A stretch of DNA of 64,000 nucleotides from Centaurea solstitialis. Lineage: Eukaryota; Streptophyta; Magnoliopsida; Asterales; Asteraceae. Location: NCBI GenBank assembly GCA_030169165.1, contig CM058046.1, positions 12,763,288-12,827,287 of the forward strand, in the 5' to 3' direction. Both the position numbers and the translations under genes were made by a program. Every line of letters begins with the position of its first letter. Position 1 is the stretch's first letter. This document shows, piece after piece, positions 1-13,153 of this stretch. The notes beneath the pieces were generated by a model. The model was not told the origin of the DNA, ran no database searches, and saw nothing but the letters and a program-made list of their open reading frames with translations.

Positions 1-890
1 TCATTCTTTGTGATTTATATTAGTTGAATATAAGATGTAAATGCTTTTATGATATATTTTTATTATTGATACCGAAAACCACAAACCTTTAACATCACAA
101 TTGTTTTCTTCATCAAATCTGCTGAAAACCAAATGGTATAACAAGTAATCACATTTATACAACAAACTTACAAACTTTGTTTGGATTGTAAGCCCTTTGA
201 GCTTTGACGGCAACTTAGATATAAGATGCTTAGATAATATTTTAACTTTTATTATTGATATTGATTCATTAACACTCAATTTTTGTGTTTTGCTAATTGT
301 GATATAAGATGCTTATATGATTTGAGATTTGGGATTTGGGATTTTTTTTTGCGTGATTTGCGATATTAAATATTCATTAGAGTAATCTATAGGCAGTATC
401 ATGGTAACTAGTAATAGTATTGAATATATTGACAAGTGATGACTGGTCAAGGATTATTGTGTAATACTCTTAGGCAACGTCAAGGCATCGTGTGGATAAG
501 AACGTAGGGGCTCGATAAGCATATAACAAGGCGAAAACCATTTGGTTTAATTATCTTGATTCAACGATTTTGGTGTTTTTTCTTCTATGCTTCATAGTAT
601 ACTTTGTTGAATAATATTATATTATTTTATTTGTTTAGATTCGTTTCCTCGATAAAAACCATTCGGAATAAGGAAAAGGAAAAAAAGAAAATGTTTTTGC
701 TTCAAGAAAAGAATGAAGTATCATTTTAGGTGATTTAATTTATGTTTTGTAATACGGGGTTTTGTTTTATGTTCCCATGTTGTCATTTTTTTTTGTAAAA
801 TAGAGATCCAACATGAGAATGAGTCGTTTATTTTGCTTTGTTTTTTATATGCATATAAAAGGGCATTTTTTTGGCTTTTCGCCATGGGCA
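1..890. other. AT-rich intergenic stretch, no gene seen
   Basis: The stretch is AT-rich with stop codons in all frames. A 92-codon frame on the minus strand (1-279) runs off the window edge and resembles no family I know. A short tandem GATTTGG motif lies near 330-345. No splice-linked exons, RNA gene or transposon ends could be supported. Confidence 0.5.
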
Positions 891-1290
891 TCAAAAATCT
901 TCGGACCGGCCCTGGGTGTAGTGGTGGTGTGCTCGATTTAGGGTTCTGATTTGGTGGTGGTGTGGTTGCAGATCGGTTTGGTGGTGGTGTTTCAGTGGTG
1001 GTGATGGCGACGGCAGCTTTGGTGGTGGGTGTGGTGGTGATGGTTTGAAGGTGGTGGTGGTGGTGGTGGTGGTGATGGGTTTGAAGGTGGTGGTGGCTGT
1101 GGTGGTGTTTTGGTGGTGGTGGTGGCTGTGGTGGTGTTTTGGTGGTGGTGATGGTGGTTACCGGTTGTTTACGGGTTATACCCGGTCATAATGGTAGTAT
1201 ATGTACAATCAAAAAGAGTTTAATGGTCAATTGAGTACAAATTTATAGTTTGATGGTAACATTTGTACAATTGGAATAGTTATTTACCCT
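891..1290. repeat. GGT-rich low-complexity tract with a possible transposon right end
   Basis: Positions 915-1160 are an imperfect GGTGGT array, strongly G-rich on the plus strand. The following 1190-1290 contains spaced TGTACAA motifs and ends in TAGTTATTTACCC, which resembles the outward termini of the Mutator-like elements elsewhere in the window. No matching left end or target duplication was found, so this may be half of a decayed element whose interior was a simple repeat. Confidence 0.35.
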
Positions 1291-1350
1291 TATATGTCAT
1301 AAACCCAAATATAAATGATGAGAGGTATGGGTAAGTTATAGGTGTGATAA

Positions 1351-1550
1351 CCCCAATGGGGCAGCCTACCGGTTAAGGCTTGGTGTTGGGGAAAAACCCA
1401 CCCAAGTTCGAATCCGGGGGTGAGCAACCAGGGGCCACTGAGTGTTAATCTCAGGGGAGCATGCTTTAACTCTCGGTAAAAATTGCCAAGTGTGGGAGGA
1501 ACTATTTTTATGTGGGTGAAAAAAAGATTTATGAGGGGTCCAGATAATAA
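1351..1550 (+). mobile_element. tRNA-derived SINE-like sequence
   Basis: An internal RNA polymerase III promoter can be read on the plus strand. A box-A-like CAGCCTACCGG lies at 1362-1372 and a good box B, GTTCGAATCC, at 1407-1416; the 35-45 bp spacing is typical of tRNA-derived SINEs. The sequence does not fold as a standard tRNA. The 3' end is unclear and no poly(A) tail or target duplication could be fixed, so the right limit is approximate. Confidence 0.4.
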
Positions 1551-1699
1551 CATCTTTTATATATCGTTAAGGCTATTGGTAGTGCAAGGTAGGTTGCGGT
1601 ACGAGGTGGGCAGGCTTGCAACGGGCTCGAAGGGTTGGGTTTCACAACTCAATCAAACAGCTCTCTTCCTCTCTCACACTCCTTTTTTCATTTCTTTTT

Positions 1700-3930
1700 A
1701 ATTTAATATATATGAGCTTTTGGGTTTGGCTACCATAAACTAATATACATTTGTTTAATCATATATAATCAAGATTTTATCTTATATATGATGTGGTACT
1801 TCTTGTCTTCCCAATTGAATTTATCCTCACATTTATTAACCTTATGTTTAGAATGTTATATTTTACTTTTATTTGATCTAAACCAAGTATAGTTTTGATG
1901 TAAATGGTTACTTTTGGATAACAAAACTAGACGACAACTTTCATAGGCTTTTGAGTAAAAAGAGAAATGATCTTCTAGCACCTCTCCCGTAGGTCAAGTG
2001 GCTTCCTAGATAGGACGAGCGGTAGTGAATGAGAGATGGTCATTAGTAAAAATTAATCAACTAAACACGCAGACTAGTTATTAAAAAACTGACCAACTTC
2101 AAACTAAAGCAACAACCATCAAAAGATAGATTATATGCTAGATGTTTTTTTATAAATTATTAAGTTTGAACAGTTGCGATAAAGATGCTTTCGCTATTAG
2201 AGAGGGAAAAAAAGTTAGGTATATTATTATTAAGTCAAGGTTAACACATCCACGCATTGATATTTGATATTGACGTTTTACCATATAACTATAAAAACAT
2301 GATAAACATTATTTGAATAAATACCAAATAAATAACAACCAGGCAAGTCAAAAATAAACTTTATACGTATAAAAAGTAATTTTTGGCATGAAAATATATA
2401 ATATCAATTGAATTAGTCAAATGATTCGTCCAATTTGCAATTATATAGAAAAATAAATAAATATATACTTTGTTTCTAAAAACAAATATCTACAGTAGAA
2501 AAGTCACATTGTTTTAGATATATATAATTATTATATTTTAATTAAACTAATGACAATTTCATTCCTAATAATCGATAATTTTTGTTTTAAACAAATTATC
2601 GGCTTTTTAAAAGAATAAGTTAATTTTTTATCTTATAATTAATAATAGAATTAAAAAATATATATGAATACTTAATCTAAGAGGAACAAATATTTACGCA
2701 TCAACTTCATTATAACTATTAAGTATTAATTTATAAATAATTCGTATAAATTAAAGTATACTATATATAATAATATATCATATAATATAGTTTTAAACTC
2801 TAAATAGAGAAAAGTCAACTTTTGTAAGTAAAGGAACATTAGTTATTTGTTTGTGGGTTGTTCCATTCTCAATTTCAAACACTTCAAAGTTCAAATTCAA
2901 ACCCATAAAACAAAAACATTTTATATTATAAGTGGCCCAAAAAATAGTGGCTCAAAGAATGAAAGGAAACATTAAAACAAAATCAGATTTTTAATTAGTG
3001 GCCCAAAAAAATACTCATAGATTACCAGATTAGTTTTAAAACAGTTTTTTTTTTTTTTTTAATCCGGTTCCAATCCGATCCGCAACCGGTTACATCAGAT
3101 ACACATTTTGGCTCTAAATCCGGTTCAGATCCAATCCGGATATTATAAAAACTGGTTTTTTACTGTTCACAAAAAAACCGGATCAGATGGTTTTAAATCC
3201 ACTCATGTGCACCTCTAGCTATAACCAATAACTAAACTATTAAAAGTTCATCAACCTAGAATGTTCAAATATGAATTTAGAATTCTCAAATGATTAAGTT
3301 CCTATATATAATATTTAAAAGTTTGGAAAACCAACATATATAACACATAAGTATAATCAATTTTTGATAGTGAGAAAACCATCAAAAACATTGTAATATG
3401 AGTTTGATTGTCCAGAGAAACTTTTGGTGAATCAACATGATTGTATAGAAGTCCGATTAGTAAATGCTATAATTAATATAATTATTTCAGAAACTACTAT
3501 TAGACGAATGCAACCACTAAAATTCAATTAGTTAAAGTTTTTGAATAGGTTATTGTTCAAACTATAAACGCGAAATTGATACTACAAGAACCAGTTTGAT
3601 TTTATAAACAGAAAAAAATCATCTGATTTTCCGGTGGGGATAGAGACGGGAAATGGATCTTGTTCCCCTTCGGAGTTTCAAAAAGATTATATTACTAAAT
3701 ATTGTTAGACCAAAATCAAGTTTGGATTTCTAGAATATAATTTTCCGTTTCCAAAAAAAAGATACTTGTATTAGTAAGAAAAAACCTCTAAATATGTATA
3801 TAACAAGGATACATATCAACAATAACAATAATTATAAATTATAACTTTGGGATGAGGTTGGAAAATGTAAACTAGAGGACCTTGAGAATTACTATACATT
3901 TATACAAGCAATTATGAATATGATTAAGGG
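1700..3930. other. AT-rich intergenic stretch, no gene seen
   Basis: This AT-rich stretch has no supported open reading frame. A poly(T) run near 3045-3060 is followed by several copies of an ATCCGGTTC-like motif up to about 3185. The segment closes with GTGCACCTCTAG near 3208-3220, which resembles the end of a hAT-type element, but no partner terminus was found. Confidence 0.45.
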
Positions 3931-3934
3931 GTCG

Positions 3935-4115
3935 TGTATACACTTATCGAGTAAGTGTTTAATGACAAGAACACTACTCTCACTTATCGTATAACATTTT
4001 CAGCCATCAAAATTAATTGTTGGTAAGCATCTTCAACCCGACAAGTGTTTGTAAAGTAAGAGCCATTTTCATCATTTATCGGGTAAGACTCTCAGCCCTT
4101 GTTATCAGATAAGAC
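3935..4115. repeat. Cluster of ACTTATCG/GTAAG motifs
   Basis: Several spaced copies of ACTTATCG-GTAAG and its reverse complement occur within about 180 bp, for example near 3943, 3980, 4031 and 4075. The arrangement recalls the larger cluster at 43.0-43.3 kb. The function is unknown; it could be the remnant of an inverted-repeat element. Confidence 0.35.
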
Positions 4116-5090
4116 TCCCAATGGTTTTCATGCTCAATTAACAAGGATTGCAAGGTAGGTAATTTTGAGTAAACACATAACTCATGTTTGTTTAGTAAAC
4201 TCCCCCAAGTTCAATTCTTTAATTGTTGCAAACAACAAAAAATATATCTAAAACATTTGTTTGGATATATATAGTTTTCTAACACCAGCTTAACGGATGA
4301 GATATATTTGGATTTTGAAACATGTATAATGTTGGTATAATTTGCTCCTTTAAAATAAATGATATCGTATGACTTGTAATAAAACAATCGCTCTAAATAG
4401 GATGCAAAGTAACTTTTCGAAAATTATGTTTTCAGAATATGATCAGATTCAAAGGAAGCTAATAATCAACATCTATATAAAATATTTATGGGACCGATCG
4501 GCTTGACACGTTATAATTGATAGTGCAAAATCAACAACCAATACCAACAACCGAATTATGTATACCAACTTATTTGATTACCAATATATATTTAGATGGT
4601 AATGGTCAAATACCAATATCTCAAACCTATAAAATTAAATTTATAATGTATGGTACTATGACTAGAAAGCTAGAACATAACATATTCCTATACAAAGTTG
4701 CACTCACATCATACCAGTCTGTTTCCAAAAAAAAACACCGAACCTCCACAGTGAAAATATTGCAAACGTTTATCTACAGAACTTTTTGTTGTGAAGATTG
4801 TGTTATTTATGTGGTATCACAAAAACAACATGACATGATATGCGAGTACACAAAATATTAACAAAATTAAACTATGAGTATTTTATTAAAAACACAAGAC
4901 CAAAATACAGCAAAGACATAGCCCAATGCCATTGCATGTTCGTGACGTAAAGTCTGAAAAAACTTAGGTGAGTTTCCTGTGTTACAAGTTATCATATTAT
5001 TGTGAAGTGTTCGGACGTGTGCCTGTTTGGTATAAATAACTTTTTGCCCAATAGAAATGTTAATCAAACATTTTTCTCAAACACATAATC
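4116..5090. other. Intergenic stretch with no supported gene
   Basis: A 114-codon plus-strand frame (4517-4861) and a 66-codon minus-strand frame (4867-5067) occur here. Neither resembles a known family or is linked to other exons by splice sites. The sequence ends at the minisatellite downstream of the TMEM209-like gene. Confidence 0.45.
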
Positions 5091-5159
5091 AATCGAACTC
5101 CTGACACAAATAGTAGTTGAACATGTCAATCGGGCTTTTCCTAACATACAAAATAGTTG

Positions 5160-5440
5160 ATTAGAAGTTCAGCACCTCTCTATCACACAATCAGCTTTTT
5201 CCTAACAGATGGTCGCTTAACCAAGCCTTCTCGCCTCCTAACACATGAATGGTATCTAGAAATATCATAACTATTTCCTAACACATAAATTGTCACAAGA
5301 AATGTCGATCAGCCCTTTCTAACGCATAATTTGTTGCTAGAAATGTCAATTACCCTTTTCTAGCACATAAATGGTCACTACTAAAAGTTAATCAGCTTCT
5401 TCTAACACAGCAGTTAGTAGCTAGAGATGTTAATAAGAAA
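5160..5440. repeat. Degenerate ~42-bp minisatellite
   Basis: A motif beginning CTAACACAT and running through a GAAATGTC-like segment recurs near 5237, 5277, 5319, 5360 and 5402, so the period is 40-42 bp. Older, more diverged units can be seen back to about 5100. The array starts about 100 bp beyond the stop codon of the TMEM209-like gene, so part of it may lie in that gene's 3' untranslated or termination region. Confidence 0.6.
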
Positions 5441-5535
5441 TACCTGCAACTAAACAGAATAGATGATCTCCATTGAATTACGGTCTCCCACAGTTGGTAT
5501 CGACTAAACATCAACTATTTCTACATGGGAAAAGT

Positions 5536-8500
5536 TCACTCACTGTTTTCATCATCGAGAACTGGAAGAATCCCCAATGCCGAAGAGCCAAGATGCATTC
5601 CTCGAACAATGCCGCCATAATCAGTCTTAATCTTATGGCATAGAAGCAAAACCGAGTCCCAAAGTGCTGTTCTTCCCTGCAATTGAAATAACAACCGGAT
5701 TACCAAAGAGAAAAATGAAGCCTCAAAGTTCAAATCTTTGAAAATATTGTACGATGAATTCCCTTAAAATGTATCTGCTGAGCAGGGCGTCAAGAACAAG
5801 GATGTGACTTTGGGTAGAAAAACAACTACATTTATACTTTGTGAAAATGCAAAAGAACAAAAAAATGTCTTCTTGCATGCATTTTCATAATTTGTTAAAA
5901 AAAACTCTCATTCATGCAAGCAGCAAGCTGTGTCCTTTTGTCGATTCTTTTGCAAGAACAATGGTTAGTTTTTAACAAGAAGCCAAGTTATGATAGTTGT
6001 AAAAGTCAATAACTGCTTAATTATCACAATACCTCAAACGAAAACTGAGGCTTCTTATCCCAATACAAGGCAAAGATCGGAGGGCTTTGTTTGCCAACAG
6101 CCAACAAACAGGCTCCAGGATGAAGCACAGAGGGGACTCCATAAATCACACCCAAATACTTCTCTGGAAACCGCTCTTTAGGTGGAAGCACGCCTAAAAA
6201 TAAAGGGTTCTTGCTAGACTGTGCACCAGCATGAGACGTCGGATCTACATGTAACATCCACTTAGGGTGTTCCAAGAAAGCACAAAATAGATACGCCAGC
6301 AAATGAGAGTCGGTTGGAACTTCATTCCATTTCTTATTCAACTTGTCTCTGTTCGTTATATACTCGAAGTTTTTAACACAGGTTCCTACAGCAAGTTCTG
6401 CAAAATATCGACACACGGGTGATATCAATTTCGTATCTCATGAACTAAACTTTAAATGCCTAATTATATTAACGCTTTTAAACATTGTAATGTATCAAGG
6501 AAAAAGACTACCTCGAATTCTCCCAACTGTATAATCTCCCCGTATACTGCTCTGTGGTAGCAAACCCTTCGCCCATTCCCCTTTCACCAAAGCAAGAAGC
6601 TTTTGGTGTTCAGTAATCGCATCTATACATTCCTGTATGACAGGGATGGAAGGGTTTTGTGTTGGCACTTGTTGAAAACCACCCAGAGGCAACTTGGCTA
6701 CAAAAATAATGAAATTTTACAAGCCATTTAAAAAAGAGAAAAGATATATAACGTCCACAAAAAATATCCTTCCATTCAGTACTGTGAACATGACATAAAT
6801 CTACTAGATTTTACAGGGAATAACAGACGTAAGTCATAAGAAATAGATATTCAAATTCAGACCAGAATGACCATTTGAACAAAAAAGGTCAAAGTAGGAG
6901 TCTTAACGTGGACAATAACAGGATGAAGGGACTTACACATGGAAGCATCTAGAGTTTGAACAAGAGTAGTGCGTAACTGAAGAAGAAGCCCTTCTTCATC
7001 AAGGGTATATGCAGGCTGCCAATCGTTATTTCTCTCATTGGAGGAGACGGTTGCAGTAGCTCCTACGGTCGAATCAAGCCCTACCTTGCTGATTGTAACA
7101 GATATACCAAGTTTAGCAGCAGCCTCCATAACCTGTGCAATCAAAGATGAAATGTTCTAAATAACATGGGAAAGGATTGTAAACTGTACTTTCAAGCAAA
7201 CAGGGCCTGCATCGAGAAAGTATGCACTATTGTCGGATGATTTATGTTCCCAGTAACCTAACAAATTATCATCTAAAAGTTAGGATTATTAGTCCAAAGG
7301 GTGGAAGTCACTACAAATAATTAAAGAAAACCTTGTGCATGAAGACACAAAAGAACATGCCAATTTTAAACACAGAGGATTTCACTTATTTATGATAAGA
7401 GGAATGCATAAAGTCAATGTAATCACAACATGAAACCTTCTGTGGAGCACACTGAAGGCTGAAGCCATGGCAGAAGCAGACAGCCCTTTTAACGGTGTGA
7501 TTCTAAAGCTCAGGGTAAGCCTCTTTCCAAAGTCCAGGTAAGCATGTGAATAGGAATCCTCCATGTTTTTTAGAACATGATGCACTGAGAATCTTTCTTT
7601 TGTTTGCCTTAAAGGTGGATATAGGTGCAAGAGAACACCTAACTGGTTTTGATCAAATTGTAATCAACATGATATAGAAAAACATAGTTTTTTCATCTCT
7701 GTGGTGTCTTGTTATGCAAAAGCTGCTATCGTAGCAATTTTCAGTATTAAAAAATCAAGCTAGTGGTTTTAGCAAGTGTATAATGCATAAAATGGGCACA
7801 ACGATTATGTTTTCAAAACAAGTGATCCCAAATAGATGACGAGGAAGCATCAGCTAGCATGTATGAACACAAGTTCATTATGCTGGATGTGTAACTTCAA
7901 CCAAAAAGATACAAGTGCAACCTTCTTAATTGTCATTTCTCATGACTACTTCACCATGGCCTGGCGCCATCTTTTTACAAATTTAATAAATCTAGATAGA
8001 AATAAGAGTCCCCGCAACTGAATATCCAAAGATGCCATGACTTTATGGCTTGCATTGGAGGACCATATCCGTACTCAAAGCTCGGATGCTTCATTAGAAC
8101 AACAGATCACAGTTACTGGAATGTCCACAATGCATGAATGACTGCCCAAATTCATGGGACCGTTGATTCTTCAAGTGCATATACTCAAACCAGGTGTGAA
8201 ATGCCATGAAGGTCACTCTAGGTAACATCCCTCTCCCGGATGATGTCATTCCAACTCTGCATACTATGTCCACTGGGAACATCCTTGGGTTACAATTCAT
8301 ACTATTTCACTAGGACTACAGTTTACTTCATATGACAGGAAAAGAATAAAAGACTTTTCAGAAGAAAAAAAGGAGCAAATCTCGACCTGGTAGACACTAT
8401 CCATGAAGAAGTAGACTTTGGTTGGCCCATGGTTGGGTTCAAGGACTCAACAATTTACGGGGGAGTTCAAAGAACTTGGAAAATCCCATCCTACCATAAT

Positions 8501-11372
8501 TTTGATGGCCCATGCGGAATAAGGAAGAACCTGAAGACTGTTATGGCATGGCATAGAAAGTGGATCCGTGAACTTCTTGTGTGAGTTGCATGTTTTGTTT
8601 ATTTAGACTTTTTGGGTATTTCTCCATTTGTTTATTGCTTTTCTGGTTGCTTGTAATGTGTTATGGAGGTTGTTCCAACCACTTTTGTTTAGACTATTGG
8701 CCTAGTGCTCTCTACATCAACGCTTAGGGCTTTTGCCCCGATTGGTGAGTAGACTTGCGTTTGGGTTGTAGTACCGTGCCATCTAGGTGTTTTTCCCCTT
8801 TGTTTCAATATATTTGCCAGAGTTTCCATCCTTATTCCTAAAAAAACAAGGGGCATAAGAAGTAACTAACCTAAGGGAACATATTAATAGGCTTATATTC
8901 AGAGCAGGGGGAACGGAAGATACTAAATTACTAATAACCAACAAGAATACCATGAATAACTTATGTCAGATAGATTTTATAGTGTGGATTTTCATGTGAT
9001 CTAATGTGTGAAGCCTGTTAAAGTTATTGAAGACTATACCAAAAAGCATTGGGACCTTATATAATCTAATGATTTACAAGTAGATGGAATGAGCCCGTAA
9101 ATGGGCAAACCATTCAAAGTTTTATGCTAATTTTCTTTGTGTATCCAAAGATAATTGTATTTATGGGGATTCTTCTCTCTCCCATTTAAAAGTACTTTGA
9201 TACTTTCCCCAGTGAATACAGACCAACCAAGTAGTTTGTAGACACTCTAAATGAACATAATGTAACAATTTCAACTTGTAAAAGGTGTGACCACAATAGT
9301 CAACCAATGGCCATCACTTATGAAAATTACTCAGCTGCAGAAAACAGAAACCATTTGTCGTCAAAGAGTAACCCATTTGGATGAATTATTGTACATGGAG
9401 TTCTAAACCCTGTCCCATAAGTGATAAGTGCAGGGAAAATGGCCAAAGATAATTTTATTGTTCATGTTACCACCATAAAAATAAGTTATGTGGTTTAACA
9501 GACAACTAAAATCAAGTAGATAACAAAGTGCAACGAACCTTTATGTGGCTAGTTTCAATTTTAGCAAGCAAAGGATTCAGCAGAACAGAAGAGAACCACT
9601 GCCTGAGATGGTCACGCCACTGCTCAATTTGTGGATAGACGCCTAGGCGTTCAAAAGCATCAATTGACTCTTCCATGGACATTGGTGGAGGGAGATCGCC
9701 CTCCCCTTTCTTCGGTGGAGTGCTGAACTTCTGAGAACCAGGGGACATGCGAACGGGCCTTAAAGGTGTACTTCTCGTAGTACCAGAAGTATTGGTACCG
9801 GGGCTAGATATACCAAGGCCGCTTATTGTGGGAGGTGGAGTAACGCTTTTACCAGCAGACATGGAAAACTTCTCATCAAAATCCGCCAAGAATGTTTCTA
9901 GCTGTTTTTCTGTTGATATTTCTCTGGTAGCAGAGGGACGCTTACTTGACCAAGGAGTAGAAGCATACTGATCCGGGCCTGGTGGTGTCTTTACATTCGG
10001 TGATTGTGAAGGGACAAGATAGACTGACGGAGAAGCCGGTGGTTTAGAAGAAGTGCTGAACGAATGCATCTTGTTTCCACTACCAGCAGTAGATTTGTCG
10101 CTGTTTATACGAGTTGTATGGCCCGAACCCATAAATGGTTGGTGGAGGGGGACAAGTGTATTTGAAGGTGATGTGTTAACTTTAGATTTGGGTGGCTCCT
10201 TTGAAGGCTTTGATTCAGACTGTTCAAACTTTGGCTTTATTCCCAACAGCTCCAGTTGTCGTTTGGACAGATTTACTTGCTCGTTGGTGCCATTAGAAGT
10301 AGATGCAGCTGTAGCCGCTCTTGTTTTCCATAACGAGATGGCTTTGAGAAGGGCAAACAAGGATCCAATCAAAACCAGAGCCATGGCAGCCTGCATCACT
10401 TTGAGAAAGAGATCTGTGGACAAACATAAGAAATCAAGACGAATATCAAGCTGATAATTTCAGAATAATCTAAGTCCATAAAATCAGTTACGAAGAATAT
10501 TACTCACAAGCAACATCTTGCGTGACATATCTGAGCTTGGAACTGTCAACAATTTCATTTCCCCTTGAAATAATACACAATAAATTATTTATCAGCCACT
10601 CAATCCAACAAACCCAATAGAAAAAAATAACAAAAATATAAATCTCGGATATTCATTTAGCAAAGTGTATATGTCAGATACCTCAGCATTTCAATCACCT
10701 AAAAAACTGCCATTTTATGTTTAAAGACATGAAAGAAAAACAGCTGAGCCAAATTATGAGCTAGACCTTCACATTTTAGGGTGCTTATTACATGTTACAG
10801 ATTTATTTCACTACACTGATTACATATACACTTGATTTTACATATACACTTGATAATAAGCAATTAACCATTGATCTTTCATCCACCAGCTAATGCTCTC
10901 TAGGAGTAGCTCTTTCCAAATTCAGGTCATTTTTTCAGAATACATAAATACAACCATTCGTTTCAGCCATATTCGCCTGAACTTAACTTCTAAACTAAAA
11001 TTCAGCTAGCAATTTCATAGAGATACAGACATGCTCAACTATATAGATGTGTGTGTGTGTATATATATATATATATAGCAAGGCAGCAATCAAATGTTTC
11101 ATCCGATAACAAGTATATGAACTAGCACAAACGACTGCAAATTGCTTTTGTTGACGAATGCAATTGAATACGAAACAGAATAGTTACCTGAGAACGGAGG
11201 AGAAGAGAGAGAAGGCAGAAGCAGAAGAGATGGAAAGGATGAAGAGGAAAGTAGACTTGGAAGGGCGGAGGCTGTTGGTGGTTAAGGCGGCGGAGACGGC
11301 AGGGTTCTGATACACGGCAAACTTCGTAACCGGAGTAGATGAGCCCTTTCTTCCACCTCCTCCTCCTTCCAT
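5536..11372 (-). CDS. TMEM209-like nuclear envelope protein (cytochrome b561-related N-terminal family), complete
   Basis: The spliced model has seven exons: 11372-11188, 10563-10508, 10413-9539, 7132-6937, 6697-6512, 6397-6033 and 5676-5536. All junctions are GT-AG and in frame, giving 667 residues, close to the plant family length of nearly 700. Two hydrophobic segments (about residues 40-60 and 84-107) anchor the N-terminus. A Ser/Pro-rich linker follows to about residue 320, then the conserved block with SIDAFERLGVYPQIEQW and a C-terminal domain rich in family motifs such as KNFEYIT and HPGACLLAVG. The family includes human TMEM209, a nuclear-envelope protein reported to contact the nucleoporin NUP205; Arabidopsis At1g07970 is the likely counterpart (from memory). 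The molecular role in plants is not settled. The third intron (2.4 kb) holds a LINE-like tail. The start ATG at 11372 opens with a GGGG run of residues and has no closer upstream ATG in frame. Confidence 0.93.
8390..8855 (+). mobile_element. Possible 5'-truncated LINE tail inside a TMEM209 intron
   Basis: The plus strand shows a short coding-like stretch ending near 8583, then an untranslated tail with the plant-LINE feel (TTTCAATATATTTGCC near 8802-8817) and an A-rich end at 8840-8848. It lies wholly within the 7133-9538 intron, antisense to the gene. No target duplication could be delimited, so the call rests on style of sequence alone. Confidence 0.3.
11049..11078. repeat. (TG)n(TA)n microsatellite
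   Basis: A TGTGTG run passes into a TATATA run within intron 1 of the TMEM209-like gene. It is likely length-polymorphic. Confidence 0.85.
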
Positions 11373-11681
11373 TGGTGGTAGAACGATAATCTGATGAAAG
11401 CGCGATTTGGTGCAATTAGGGCTTAAGCTATTCCGCCATTGATAACCTTCTGGAGCTCAAATCCGACCTGAAGAGGGGGAGTGTGTGTAACTTTCAAACT
11501 TTAAAAAGGACACGAGGAGGTGTTTGGTCGGCGTTTTTTTGAGACTGGATTCTTCTGTAAGTAAATTACAAGTTTGGTCCTTATGGTTTATTTTTGTTAT
11601 GATTAGATCCCTTGCCTAACTTTCCTATTAAAAATGCTTCGTGTAAGTAATGGTGTTTCTTTATCTTTCTAATAGTTTTTT

Positions 11682-11995
11682 GAGTAAATTACGGATTTGG
11701 TCCCTGTGGTTTGGGGGTTTTTATGGATTTGGTCCCTAAACTTTAGTAATTACGGATTTGGTCCCTGTGGTTTGCAAATTCTTTTGGATTTGATCCCTGC
11801 TAGTGCAAATAGGCAGGGACCAAAACCAATAGAATTTTCAAACCATAAGGACCAAATCCAATAGAATTTGCAAACCTAAAGGACCAAATCCAATAAAATT
11901 TGCAAACTATAGGGACCAAATCTGTAATTATTAAAGTTTAGGGACCAAATCCATAAAAACTCCCAAACCACAGGGACCAAATCCGTAATTTACTC
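11682..11995. mobile_element. Mutator-like MITE with perfect 9-bp target duplication
   Basis: The element starts GAGTAAATTACGG and ends with its reverse complement CCGTAATTTACTC. It is flanked by the identical 9-mer TAGTTTTTT at 11673-11681 and 11996-12004. The arms carry repeated GGACCAAATCC units; the right arm has three consecutive ~31-bp repeats containing AATAGAATTTGC-like sequence, while the left arm has one. No coding capacity is present. It lies just upstream of the TMEM209-like gene's 5' end. Confidence 0.88.
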
Positions 11996-12064
11996 TAGTT
12001 TTTTTTTTTTTTGTTCAATATATTTTTAAGTTTTCTTTTTGCCGATTTTAAGATTTTTTTTCAA

Positions 12065-13153
12065 GGGTTAATTTCATGTATGCCCTTATTAAAACTTAAA
12101 ATATCATATTTACCCAACCTAATCTCTAAATATCATATATGCCCTTCCAAACTTATCAAAATATCATATTTACCCAAATAATATTTTTTATCAATTTTTA
12201 ACCATTTTAAATTAAATTTAGTAGTATGTAATTATACCTATTAATGAATTGACATCTTTACCCTCAATTGAATATGTTTTTTTCATTAAAAAAATAAAAA
12301 CAAATATAATAATAAAACACCATTAATCACCACTACTATCATAATTTATACACTTAAATCCTTCAACAACTATCCTCAAAGGAATTACAAACATAAACAC
12401 CATGAATCTCTAAATCATTACACTCTCTTTTTGTTACTATTCGCCACTTAATGTTTATTGATTTAGAAATATTGATTTTTTGGGGCAAAGGTATGAAAAA
12501 AAAACCCAGCAGACATGACATGGGAGGCGGTGGAAGGAAGAGATGTACATGGTGGATGTCCGTTCCACTACCCACATGATTTACCCAAATTTTCAACAAC
12601 CCTTTTTGTTTTACCCCAATGTTCAACAGCCCCTTTATGTCCTATAAACACATAGACTATGTTTGCCAAAGCAAGTAGCTGTTTTATTTAGCTAGGTGAC
12701 TATCACTTGGTTATATCTACTACACTTAATCTTCCTTTCTTTTCTTCCTTTTTATCGTTGATGAATTTCAGATTCGTTTTTTAGATTGATTTTTCAAATT
12801 ATAGTTGTTGAGAAATGGTGGTTGGAATCAGGTAATGAGTATTCAAATTAGGGTTCTTGAGATGGTTGAGAGTGGTGGTGATGGTGGTGATTAATGTTGT
12901 TTTTTTGTTATATATTTTTTTATTTTTTTAAATGAAAAAAACATATTCAATTGAGGGTAAAGATGTCAATTCATTAATAGGTATAATTATAGACTACTAA
13001 ATTTAATTTAAAATGGTTAAAAGTTGATAAAAAATCTTATTTGGGTAAATATGATATTTTGATAAGTTAGGAAGGGCATATATGATATTTAGAGATTAGG
13101 TTGGGTAAATATGATATTTTAAGTTTTAATAAGGGCATACATGAAATTAACCC
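12065..13153. mobile_element. Mutator-like TIR element, ~1.1 kb, with about 230-bp arms
   Basis: Both ends read GGGTTAATTTCATGTATGCC in outward orientation. The arms contain two or three spaced copies of ATATCATATTTACCCAA. Flanks are TTTTTTTCAA on the left and TTTTTTTCAG on the right, a 10-bp match with one difference, consistent with a 9-10 bp target duplication. The interior (about 12300-12900) is AT-rich with a short GGTGGTGAT stretch and no recognisable transposase. It is the same family as 39356-40704. Confidence 0.82.

Noticed and set aside
1..279. 92-codon minus-strand frame at the window edge
   Set aside because: No recognisable motif, no start context, AT-rich sequence; it may be chance.
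7382..8300. Minus-strand frames within the TMEM209 intron (82 and 68 codons)
   Set aside because: Exon 3 joins exon 4 in phase without them, and neither carries a family motif.
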